This document shows positions 29,998 through 38,141 of a stretch of 64,000 bases of DNA, in pieces. How positions within the stretch are numbered: the stretch's first letter is position 1; each line of letters opens with the position of its first letter. The notes under the pieces are model-generated. The model did not search any database. It had not been told where the DNA came from and saw only the letters and a program-made list of their open reading frames with translations. Made by a program: the position numbers and the translations under genes. Origin of the DNA: Vulcanimicrobiota bacterium (GTDB lineage: Bacteria; Vulcanimicrobiota; Vulcanimicrobiia; Vulcanimicrobiales; Vulcanimicrobiaceae); assembly GCA_027459645.1 (NCBI GenBank), contig DAIDHQ010000019.1, positions 62,001 to 126,000 of the forward strand, read 5' to 3'.

Positions 29998-31016
29998 TGC
30001 GCATCGGCATTGACGCCCAACTGACCGTCGGCACCGCAACCGGCATCGGCGAATACGTCCGCGGCTTGGCGCAGGCGCTGCGCGACGACGGCGCGGAGAT
30101 CGTCGAGCTTTTCGAACCGAAACTCGATCCGTGGCGCTTCGACCGGCGTGTGGTATGGGATCAAGTCGTGCTGCCGCAACGCGCGCGTGCCGAGTCGGTC
30201 GACGTGCTGCATTGCGCGTCCGGCACGATGCCGCTGACGGCGCCGATGCCGATGGTCGCCACCGTGCACGACGTGGCATGGCTGCGAGTGCAATCGCACG
30301 TGCGTCCGTACGCGCGCTATTACTTCGGCAAGTTTTCGGTCGATCGCTATCGCCAGGCGGCGGCGATCGCCGTCGATTCGGCATTTTCGCGCGACGAATT
30401 GCTCGACGTCGTGCCGCAACTCGATCCGTCGCTGGTGCACGTGGTCTATCCCGGCGTCGCGGAAGATTTCATGCGCCTGCAGCGCCGGGGCGGCGACGGA
30501 CGCACGATTCTCGTGGTCGGCACGGTGGAACGCCGGAAGAACTTGCACTTGATCATCGATGCGCTTCCCTTTTTGGAAGGCGCGCGTATCGTCTCGGTCG
30601 GGCCGACGACGCCGTATCAGGAAGAATGTGAATTGCGTGCCGCCTCGCTGGGCGTCTTCGATCGCGTGGAATTTCGCGGCTACGTTTCGCGCGACGAATT
30701 GCTCGCGTTGTACGCGACCAGCGCCGTGGCGGCGGTACCTTCGGCGTACGAAGGCTTCGGCTACGGCGCCGCGCAGGCGTTGTGTGCGGGCATTCCCCTC
30801 GTTGCTTCCGAGCGCGCGTCGGTACCGGAGGTGGTAGCGGGCGACGCACCGGTCGTTTCCATCGACGATTTGACGGCGTGGGTGGATGCGTTGCGCGCTG
30901 CGTTGCACGGCGAATCGGATGCGCGCGCGGGCGAATCGCGCGATCACGCGCGCGAACGCTTTGCATGGCATGCAAGCGCTGCGGCAATGACGCGGGTCTA
31001 TCGGAGCGTAGTGTAA
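29997..31016 (+). CDS. GT4-family glycosyltransferase
   Basis: This 339-residue GT-B enzyme has MRIGIDAQ and the acceptor-side glycine loop GIGEYVRGL at the N-terminus, HDVAWLR in the middle and VVGTVERRKNLHLIIDAL as the donor-lobe start. The GT4 signature is PSAYEGFGYGAAQALCAGIPLVAS, with the E-x7-E type glutamate. It probably adds a sugar to LPS core or another surface glycan. It starts on the last base of the TPR gene. The insertion sequence begins 12 bp after its stop, so anything that originally followed may have been displaced. Confidence 0.85.
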   Translation: MRIGIDAQLTVGTATGIGEYVRGLAQALRDDGAEIVELFEPKLDPWRFDRRVVWDQVVLPQRARAESVDVLHCASGTMPLTAPMPMVATVHDVAWLRVQSHVRPYARYYFGKFSVDRYRQAAAIAVDSAFSRDELLDVVPQLDPSLVHVVYPGVAEDFMRLQRRGGDGRTILVVGTVERRKNLHLIIDALPFLEGARIVSVGPTTPYQEECELRAASLGVFDRVEFRGYVSRDELLALYATSAVAAVPSAYEGFGYGAAQALCAGIPLVASERASVPEVVAGDAPVVSIDDLTAWVDALRAALHGESDARAGESRDHARERFAWHASAAAMTRVYRSVV

Positions 31017-31027
31017 GCTTCCGCGCG

Positions 31028-32383
31028 GTTGACATACTCCCAGCCTTAAAGGCCGAGGATTCTCCGACTTACGCGGCATAGCCGCGGCGGGTTTCCTGTT
31101 TCACCGGACTCTTGGAGCCCTCCACAGGCACACCGGGCATCGTCCTGCCCTGAATAAGTGCTAATCCGCGTTCGCGGATATTGATTGCGGCGTTGATGTC
31201 GGCATTTGCCGCATGGCCGCATTCCACACAGAAAAATCTCGGCTGTGTGAGACGGTTCTCCGCCGCCACATGCAAGCAAGCCGGACACGTTCGCGACGTG
31301 TTGCGCGCATCGACTCGTACAAGCAGGCCACCTGCCCAAGCAAGCTTGTAGTCGAGCATCCTTGCGAACGCACCCCAACCCTGATCCAGGATGCGGCGGT
31401 TAAGTCCGGACTTCTGCGCGACATTCTTGCCCGGTGCTTCGATTATACCCTTCGCGCTCTTGGTCATGTTGGTGATGCGCAAGTCCTCGATGATGACGAC
31501 CGCGTGGTTCTTGCTGATCGTCGTCGAAATTTTATGGAGCGCATCCTTGCGCACGTTCGCGATACGAAAATGCAGGCGTGCGATGCGTGCCTTGGTCTTC
31601 CTCCAATTTCGTGAGAACTTCACGCGACGCGACAACTCGCGCTGCACGTGAGCGAGCTTGCGGGAAAGTCCTGTGAGGGCATTTGGTCCGGCGATCTTTT
31701 CGCCGTTGGACAGCGCGGCGAATATTTTGACGCCAAGATCGATTCCAGACACCGACGCTGATGGGTGCTTCGGCGTCCCAACCTCGCGCTCTGTGAGGAC
31801 CGAGACAAACCAGCGACCAGCCTTTTCGTATACCGTGACCGATTTTGGTGCCCCTTCGGGATGGCGCGAGGCGCGGTAGCCGATCCAGCCGATCTTCGGG
31901 AGATACACCGCATTGTTCCTGATGCGAAATCCCTGCGGAAACCGCACGCCGATATGGTGACCTTTCTTCTTGTAGTTTGGCATACGCGCGCGAAGCTTCG
32001 GATTGAAGAAGTTCGCATACGCGCGGGAGAGGTCTTTAAGCGTCTGCTGCAAGGGCTGCGAGTGGACCTCGCCAAGCCACGGATACTCACCCTTGATCGA
32101 TGCCAGATAACCGCATGCTGCCGAATAGCCTAGGCGATTCTCGCCGCGCTCGTGGCGCAACTCATTCATCGCCAGCAATTCGTTCCAGACGAATCGGCAG
32201 CACCCGGCGAACCGGCTCAGCATCGTCGCTTCCCGATTGTTAGGCTTCAACTCAAAAACGTAGCCTTGACGGCGAATCACGACGCCAGTATCGCGGGCAA
32301 GAGTGCCATATGGTTGGCATTTCTCTCGGTCCTTGCAGGCGTGCCCCTAATATCAACCGCCCTGAAGGACGTGGCTTTATGGC
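31028..32383 (-). mobile_element. Solo-TnpB insertion sequence (IS605/IS1341 type)
   Basis: The element carries only tnpB; no tnpA is seen. The right end, at the 3' side of tnpB, reads on the minus strand as a short hairpin (GCCTTTAAGGC, 31043-31053) ending ...GTATGTCAAC at 31028, the usual end of these elements. The left end near 32355-32383 has the matching CAACCGCCCTGAAGGACGTGG hairpin type (reading plus). The right-end segment should encode the TnpB guide RNA scaffold, with the guide being the 20 nt beyond 31028. The left boundary is approximate. Confidence 0.7.
31069..32280 (-). CDS. tnpB: RNA-guided endonuclease TnpB
   Basis: The 403-residue product belongs to the TnpB/OrfB family, ancestors of Cas12. 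The RuvC triad is intact: D181 (GIDLGVK), E265 (VIIEDL) and D361 (NADINAA). The zinc finger is present with C332/C335 and C351/C354. A GTG start at 32280 gives an N-terminus (IRRQGYVFELKPN) resembling the family. With all catalytic residues present it may still be active as a guide-directed nuclease that retains the element. Confidence 0.92.
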   Translation of the reverse strand: MIRRQGYVFELKPNNREATMLSRFAGCCRFVWNELLAMNELRHERGENRLGYSAACGYLASIKGEYPWLGEVHSQPLQQTLKDLSRAYANFFNPKLRARMPNYKKKGHHIGVRFPQGFRIRNNAVYLPKIGWIGYRASRHPEGAPKSVTVYEKAGRWFVSVLTEREVGTPKHPSASVSGIDLGVKIFAALSNGEKIAGPNALTGLSRKLAHVQRELSRRVKFSRNWRKTKARIARLHFRIANVRKDALHKISTTISKNHAVVIIEDLRITNMTKSAKGIIEAPGKNVAQKSGLNRRILDQGWGAFARMLDYKLAWAGGLLVRVDARNTSRTCPACLHVAAENRLTQPRFFCVECGHAANADINAAINIRERGLALIQGRTMPGVPVEGSKSPVKQETRRGYAA

Positions 32384-32403
32384 GCTTCGGGTAAGACCGT
32401 GAC

Positions 32404-35400
32404 ATGGCTGCCCGCATCGCGATCGTCATAGCCGCACTGCTCCTCCTCGCGGCGCTCGCGTTCACCAAGTATGGCATCGCGACGATCGCGGGCAGCGTGA
32501 CGGGCACGAACGTGTCGATCGGCAGCGAGCATTTCGGCGTGCACGGCGTCACGTTCCGCGATGTAGCCGTCCGCTCGCAGAGTGGGGAGCCGCTTGCCAC
32601 GATCGCGAGCGCAAAGGTCGGGTACCACCTCAACAACTTCACGCTGCAACGTCCCGACGTCACGCTGATCCGGCACAAGGACGGCACCTGGAACTTTGCG
32701 CTGCCGAAATCCAACCCCAACGCGCCCGCACGCGCGATGAACGACGACGTCGCCATTCACGACGGCGCCGTAACGGTGATCGACGAGAGTCAAGGTACGC
32801 CGGGAGCGCGTAAGCTCTACGCGCGCAACATCGATGTGACGCTCCATCTGCACACGGCCGCGCGCACGCAATACGCGGGCTCGCTTGCGTACGTGGAGGG
32901 TGGCGTCACGTATCCGATTCGCGGTGCGGGCGATATCGACGCCTCGCGCGGCTATGCGGTGCAACGCTGGAAGTTGCCGCCGATGCCGATCGCGCGCCTC
33001 GTCGATTTCGCGGTGAATTCGCCGAGCTTACATTTGGCGAGCGGCAGCATCACCGGCGGCAACGTGCAGGTACTCGGGCTGAGCGACGGTCACGGCGGTA
33101 TCCAGACGCACGTCGTTGCAACGACGACGCTGCAGCACGTGCGCCTGGCGGTCGGCGGATTGGTGAAGCCCGTGCGCGACTTACACGGGCGTATCGACGT
33201 CTTCAATAACGGACTGACCTTTGACGGCGCGAGCGGCACGATTGCCGGCGTGCCGCTCACCCTGCTCGGCGGAATCTACGACCTGCGCGCGCCGAGCCTG
33301 CGCATCGCGATGCACGTGAACGGCGACGTTGCCAAGCTGCGCGGCGTGATCGCGCAGGCCGCGCATCTGCCCGTGCACGGCAACGTGCGGCTGGCGATTC
33401 TGCTGGAAGGGCGCGCGTCTTCGCCCGTCGCGATGATCGCGCTCGACGGAAAGCGGCTCGACTACGCGGGTACGCCGATCGACGCTCCGCATGGTTTGGT
33501 CGCATTTTCCAAGGCGGAATTCGATCTGCTCGACGTGCACGGCATCTATCACGGCATTGACGCCGGGGCGCAGGGCCGCGTTGCGCTGACGAAACGTCCT
33601 AACGGCATCGAAGTTATCGCGGGCGCGCAGATGGCGCCCGGCGCGGCGCCGTTCGTGGGATCGACGTTGCCGGGGATGCCGCTGCGCGCGATGATGCTGG
33701 CGCTCGGAAACGACGCGAGCCGCATTCAGACGATGGGCGTCATCGACGGGACGAGCCGCTCGCAGCGTCTGGCGGGGCGCTTCGCCGTGGACAGCCGCGG
33801 CGTTGGATCGGTAGGGCCTGTGATCGTGAGCGGATCGCGCGGATCGCTGTACGCGCAGATCGCGCTCGATCATCCGCGCGGCATCGAACGCGGCTACGTG
33901 CGCGCGCAAGACTTTCGCGTGGCGTTCGACACGCCGCAGGGCAGCGTGAGCGGCACGCTCAACGGCTCCGCGACCGGATCGCTCGTGCACAACGCGCCGG
34001 CCGGCGATGCGGCGCTCGTGCTGACCAACGCGCACTACCAACGCTATGCGATCGGCGCGATGGCGCTCGTGCATTACGCGCAAGGCGCGCTCGACGTGCG
34101 CGATACGGCGGTGCGCGCGGGTCCGGCGCTGGTGGCGCTCGACGGCACGGTGCACAACGCCGCGAGCAGCGCGCGAACCTACGATCTCAACGCGCGCGCC
34201 CACGCGGTCGACGTGGCCTATAACGTGGTGCACGCGAGCGTCAATGCGAAGCTGCACGTGGGCGGCAGCGGAACGTCGCCCACGATCGCGGGCACGCTCG
34301 ACGTGCCGGTCGGCGACGTAAACGGCCAAGCGTTTCGCGATCTGCGTGCGACGCTGAACGGAACGCCGGCGGCGATGGCGTTCAACGACGGCGGCGTGAA
34401 GGTCGACGAAACCGCCGTCGCCTTCAACGGTATCGCGGGCATGCACGGCGGGACCGTCTCGCTGAACGCACCGCACGCGGAACTCGACGACTTCAACGAT
34501 CTCTTCAACACCGGCGAAACGCTCGGCGGCAACGGCAGCATCGCGCTCACGGCTTCGTACGCGCCCGGCGCGCCGATTGTCACGAGCGGCCACGTGAACG
34601 TGCGCGGCTTCCGTTATCGCCGCTTCGACATCGGCAACACGGTCGCGGATTGGCATATGTCGGGCGGCGACGTGCAGTTCGTCGCGTCGGCCGGCGGAGC
34701 GAACGGATCGATTCGCGCGTACGGGCGCGTGAATCCGGCGACGTATGCGGTTGCCGCCAATGCGTCGGTGCGGCGCGTGGCGCTTGCGACGTGGCTGCCG
34801 CTTTTCGGCATCAACGAACCGCTGCTCGGCAATGTCGATGCGAATGCGATCGTGAGCGGGCGTTTCCCCGACGTCGATTCGCAGGTTACCGCGCGCTTGG
34901 TGCAGGGCAACGCGTTCGGCATTCCCGTGCAACAGGCGCAAGTGGCGCTGCGAACCTCGGGCGGCGAAGGGCGCATCGATCGCGCGATCGTCCGCATCCC
35001 GGGCGCAGCGGCCAACGTGCGCGGCAGCTTCGGCTTGCATGCGCGCGATCCGCTGAACGTGACCGCGCACATCACGTCGCCCGATATCGGCGCCGTCGCG
35101 CGCGAAGCGGGCATTAAAGCGGCGTCCTCGCTTGCCGGAGCGCTCGATACGACGGCCACGCTACGCGGCACGCGCCTGCATCCGCAGTTCGCCGATGCGC
35201 TCACGTTGACCGGCCTGCGCTATAACAAGGTGGTCGTGCCGCGGGTGAGCGCGAATGCGGTTGCGACGATGAAACGTGCGACGCTGCAGCGCGGGGAGAT
35301 CGATCTCGCGCCCGGACGCGTGCTGCTAACGGGAAGCGTTCCGCTGCCGCTACGCGACGCGCCGTTTAGCGCGTCGATGGTGGCCGACGACGTCGAGCTT

Positions 35401-36732
35401 GCGCAATTTGCGCCGCTGCTTCCGGCGAACACCGCGCTCGGCGGGCGTATCGACGGACGGGTGAGCGCGCGCGGGCGCACCGACAATCCGAAATTCGCCG
35501 GCACGCTTTCGCTTGCGAACGGATCGTATTCCAGCGACGCGGAGACCGTACCGATTGGCGCAAAGGCGCAGCTGGCGTTCCACGGCGATCGCGTGCGCCT
35601 GCGCAATGCGAGTGTCGATGTCGGCGGCGGCGCACTCGCCCTTGCCGGCGTTGCGTCGGTGCCTTCGGTGCGCGACATGCGCGCACTCGCGTTTACGTTC
35701 GATGCCAAGGCGAACAACGCACGCATCGATGCGCCCGCGTATTACAAAGGCATCGTGGACGGCGAAGTGACCGCCTCGCGCGTTCCCGCCGGCGTCATCA
35801 CGCTTGGCGGAGGCGTTGCACTTTCGTCGGGACGCGTGCCGCTGACCGCGCTTTTCAATCCGAGCTCGGGGCAGAAGCCGACGGGGCCGCCGTTACCGAT
35901 CGCGTTCAACTACCTCAACGTAAGCGTCGGCAACGACGTGCGCGTGCAGAGCCCGAACGTCGACATCGGCGCGCAAGGCGGCGTGACTCTTGCGGGAACG
36001 CTCGCGGCGCCGTCGCTGACGGGAAGCTTCGTGTCGACCGGCGGCACCGTGAGTTTTTATCGCACGTTCACCGTGGAAGACGGAACGGTATCGTTCGATC
36101 CGAACGGCGGCATCATTCCCTACGTGGATGCGACGGCGCTGACGACGGTCGATAATCCGTACACCAACGTACGCTTGCACGTGACCGGCCCGGCCGACAG
36201 CATGCAGCTTGCGCTCGCGTCGTCGCCGGCATATTCGCGTTCGCAGATCTTGGGCTTGCTGGCCGGCGTAGGCTCGCAGAGCACCGTGGCGATGTCGCCG
36301 ACGGGCGGCTTTACGTCGCTTGCGGAAGGCCAGCTCAATACCGTCTTTACGCGCAATCTGCTGGAGCCGCTCGGCAACGCGCTCGGCGGTGCGTTCGGAT
36401 TGAACGACGTGAACATTACCGACTCGCTGCTGGGCGCAGGCGGCACCGGCTTCGGCGCGAGCTTCGTGAAGCATCTGGGCAAGTCGTTGAGCGTGGCGTT
36501 CGCGCAGAGCTTCTCGTCACCGCGCCGGCAGAGCATCACGGTGACGTCGAAGCCGAATCCGAAGGCCATATCGCTCTCGGCAGTCTTTTACACGCAAGAT
36601 CAACCGCAAATCTTCGGCACCGTGTCGGGAACCACGACGCACGACGGTTTGTTCTCGCCCAACGTGCTTTCGATTCAACCGATGAGCGGCACCAACGGCG
36701 TCGACTTTAAACTGGAGCGCACGTTCCCATGA
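32404..36732 (+). CDS. TamB/AsmA-like envelope protein (paralogue 2)
   Basis: The 1442-residue product has an N-terminal membrane anchor (about 4-22). Its opening layout matches the 6816 gene: TGTNVSIGSEHFGVHGVTF here against TGYDVAIGSERIGADHAAF there, then LIRHKDGTWNF against LVRDKDGNYNV. A long beta-rich body follows, and a TamB_C end (YSRSQILGLLAGVGS near 1280; barrel-like tail). It starts just beyond the insertion sequence, whose left end may have replaced part of its promoter. It overlaps the following OmpH-like gene by 4 bp (ATGA), so the two form an operon. Confidence 0.85.
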   Translation: MAARIAIVIAALLLLAALAFTKYGIATIAGSVTGTNVSIGSEHFGVHGVTFRDVAVRSQSGEPLATIASAKVGYHLNNFTLQRPDVTLIRHKDGTWNFALPKSNPNAPARAMNDDVAIHDGAVTVIDESQGTPGARKLYARNIDVTLHLHTAARTQYAGSLAYVEGGVTYPIRGAGDIDASRGYAVQRWKLPPMPIARLVDFAVNSPSLHLASGSITGGNVQVLGLSDGHGGIQTHVVATTTLQHVRLAVGGLVKPVRDLHGRIDVFNNGLTFDGASGTIAGVPLTLLGGIYDLRAPSLRIAMHVNGDVAKLRGVIAQAAHLPVHGNVRLAILLEGRASSPVAMIALDGKRLDYAGTPIDAPHGLVAFSKAEFDLLDVHGIYHGIDAGAQGRVALTKRPNGIEVIAGAQMAPGAAPFVGSTLPGMPLRAMMLALGNDASRIQTMGVIDGTSRSQRLAGRFAVDSRGVGSVGPVIVSGSRGSLYAQIALDHPRGIERGYVRAQDFRVAFDTPQGSVSGTLNGSATGSLVHNAPAGDAALVLTNAHYQRYAIGAMALVHYAQGALDVRDTAVRAGPALVALDGTVHNAASSARTYDLNARAHAVDVAYNVVHASVNAKLHVGGSGTSPTIAGTLDVPVGDVNGQAFRDLRATLNGTPAAMAFNDGGVKVDETAVAFNGIAGMHGGTVSLNAPHAELDDFNDLFNTGETLGGNGSIALTASYAPGAPIVTSGHVNVRGFRYRRFDIGNTVADWHMSGGDVQFVASAGGANGSIRAYGRVNPATYAVAANASVRRVALATWLPLFGINEPLLGNVDANAIVSGRFPDVDSQVTARLVQGNAFGIPVQQAQVALRTSGGEGRIDRAIVRIPGAAANVRGSFGLHARDPLNVTAHITSPDIGAVAREAGIKAASSLAGALDTTATLRGTRLHPQFADALTLTGLRYNKVVVPRVSANAVATMKRATLQRGEIDLAPGRVLLTGSVPLPLRDAPFSASMVADDVELAQFAPLLPANTALGGRIDGRVSARGRTDNPKFAGTLSLANGSYSSDAETVPIGAKAQLAFHGDRVRLRNASVDVGGGALALAGVASVPSVRDMRALAFTFDAKANNARIDAPAYYKGIVDGEVTASRVPAGVITLGGGVALSSGRVPLTALFNPSSGQKPTGPPLPIAFNYLNVSVGNDVRVQSPNVDIGAQGGVTLAGTLAAPSLTGSFVSTGGTVSFYRTFTVEDGTVSFDPNGGIIPYVDATALTTVDNPYTNVRLHVTGPADSMQLALASSPAYSRSQILGLLAGVGSQSTVAMSPTGGFTSLAEGQLNTVFTRNLLEPLGNALGGAFGLNDVNITDSLLGAGGTGFGASFVKHLGKSLSVAFAQSFSSPRRQSITVTSKPNPKAISLSAVFYTQDQPQIFGTVSGTTTHDGLFSPNVLSIQPMSGTNGVDFKLERTFP

Positions 36733-37772
36733 AGAGCGTAATCGCCGCATTCGCCGCTGTTGTGGCCGTACTTATGGGCGTCACCCTGAGCTTGTCGAAG
36801 GGCGACACCGGCAAGTACGCCTACGTCGACGTCGCCCGCATCGTCGCAAGCGCGAATCTGCAAACGCAAATGCGTGCGTACGATCGCGAAATTGCGGCGC
36901 TAAAGGCAACGCAGTCGGTGCCGCAGCTTGCCGACACGCGCGGCGTGGTACGGCGGCAAGCGCAGGTGGTTCGCGCGGGCGCAAACGAAGCGCGCGATAC
37001 GCTGGCAGCGTTGCGTACGCGGCCTCCGCAGCCGGCCGCAGGCGCGTATCGCCACGCGCTGGCGAACGAGGCGTCGTCGTCGCTCGCCGGCTTCCGCGCC
37101 GGCTTGCAAGCACGTACCGCGACCGCCTACGCCGCGCGCAGCCAGCAATTCGCCGAGCACGAAGCCACGCTCGAGATTCGCCTGGAACGCGCCGTGGCCG
37201 ACCGGCGCTTGCAGTTGCAATTGCGCTTGCAGAATCTGAAACCGCCATTTGCCGACCGCGCGAAGCTGCGCTCGCAGATTGCCGCAATCGACGGGGCGAT
37301 CGCGCAAAAAGTCGATGCGCTGCGCGCGAGCGATGCCGCCAAACTTGCCGCGTACAAATCGAAACTCGACGCGCAGGCCGCATCGGATTATGCCTCGGCG
37401 GTCGCTTCGATGAAGCGCAAGGCGCAAGCCAACCTTGCGCTGCACGCCCGCGTCGCAAGGGCTGAAATCCAGAGCTCGACGGCGCCGAAGCAGTGGCAGG
37501 CCGCGCAGTTCGACGCCGCCGGCGCCGATATCGCGCGCCGCTTCACGGCGGTCGCCGATGCCGACGACGCCGCCCGCGGCGACGCCGCGAATCAAATCAT
37601 CGCGTTACAGCGCGCCAAAGCGGCGCTAGTTTCGGAGTACCGCGACACCGTCATCGCCCTTGCAAGCGCAATCGCGAAATCCCGCGGCCTCACCCTGGTC
37701 GACCACCCAACCCCCGGCGCCGTAGATTTAACCCGCGCCGTCCGCGCAACGCTCCACCCCGTGTCATCCTGA
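36729..37772 (+). CDS. OmpH/Skp-like periplasmic protein partnered with TamB paralogue 2
   Basis: This 347-residue protein has a signal peptide (MKSVIAAFAAVVAVLMG), then an OmpH-like start (GKYAYVDVARIVA), a long Ala/Arg/Gln helical region and an OmpH-like end (SRGLTLVDHPTPGAVDLT). Residues 18-26 (VTLSLSKGD) are the in-frame translation of the dispersed repeat GTCACCCTGAGCTTGTCGAAGG (36780-36801), placed exactly at the signal-peptide/mature junction. The stop lies at the edge of the large repeat block. It is probably a holdase linked to outer-membrane assembly. Confidence 0.75.
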   Translation: MKSVIAAFAAVVAVLMGVTLSLSKGDTGKYAYVDVARIVASANLQTQMRAYDREIAALKATQSVPQLADTRGVVRRQAQVVRAGANEARDTLAALRTRPPQPAAGAYRHALANEASSSLAGFRAGLQARTATAYAARSQQFAEHEATLEIRLERAVADRRLQLQLRLQNLKPPFADRAKLRSQIAAIDGAIAQKVDALRASDAAKLAAYKSKLDAQAASDYASAVASMKRKAQANLALHARVARAEIQSSTAPKQWQAAQFDAAGADIARRFTAVADADDAARGDAANQIIALQRAKAALVSEYRDTVIALASAIAKSRGLTLVDHPTPGAVDLTRAVRATLHPVSS

Positions 37773-38137
37773 GCTTGTCGAAGGACCGCTACGCTCGCTC
37801 AGGATAAACTCCGACGAAGGACCGGCTTGTGCGTTTCGTTCGTGGCGATCCTTCGTCTACGCTGCGCTCCGCTCAGGATGACAGAGGAGCGTCGCTCCAA
37901 CTGAGAGATCGCGCTTCGCCACGCTGTGTCATCCTGAGCGGAGCGGTTTCCCGAAGCGAAACCAGCGCAGACGAAGGACCGTAACGCACGCTGGCTAGTG
38001 GCGATCCTTCGTCTACGCTGCGCTCCGCTCAGGATGACACAGAAGAGCGTCGCTCCAGTCTGAGAGATCGCGCTTCGCCACGCTTTGTCATCCTGAGCGG
38101 AGCGGTTTCGCGAAGCGAAACCAGCGCAGTCGAAGGA
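37759..38137. repeat. Dense palindromic-repeat block with an internal tandem duplication
   Basis: The gap of about 370 bp has no gene. It is built of many copies of GTCATCCTGAGC and its complement, with CCTTCGTCTACGCTGCGCTCCGC linkers and the palindrome GGTTTCGCGAAGCGAAACC. A unit of about 157 bp is tandemly duplicated: GTGGCGATCCTTCGTCTAC begins at 37842 and again at 37998, and GAGAGATCGCGCTTCGCCACGC at 37903 and 38062. The last unit runs into the ribosome-binding site (AAGGAG) of the next gene. Confidence 0.9.
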
Positions 38138-38141
38138 GCGC

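Noticed and set aside
33181-35070. 629-residue minus-strand open frame opposite TamB paralogue 2
   Set aside because: Arg/His-rich shadow translation of a convincing gene; no start signal.
37759-38137. CRISPR array
   Set aside because: The repeats are palindromic cores in both orientations with irregular spacing and are found throughout the window, including in genes; there are no uniform spacers and no cas genes.
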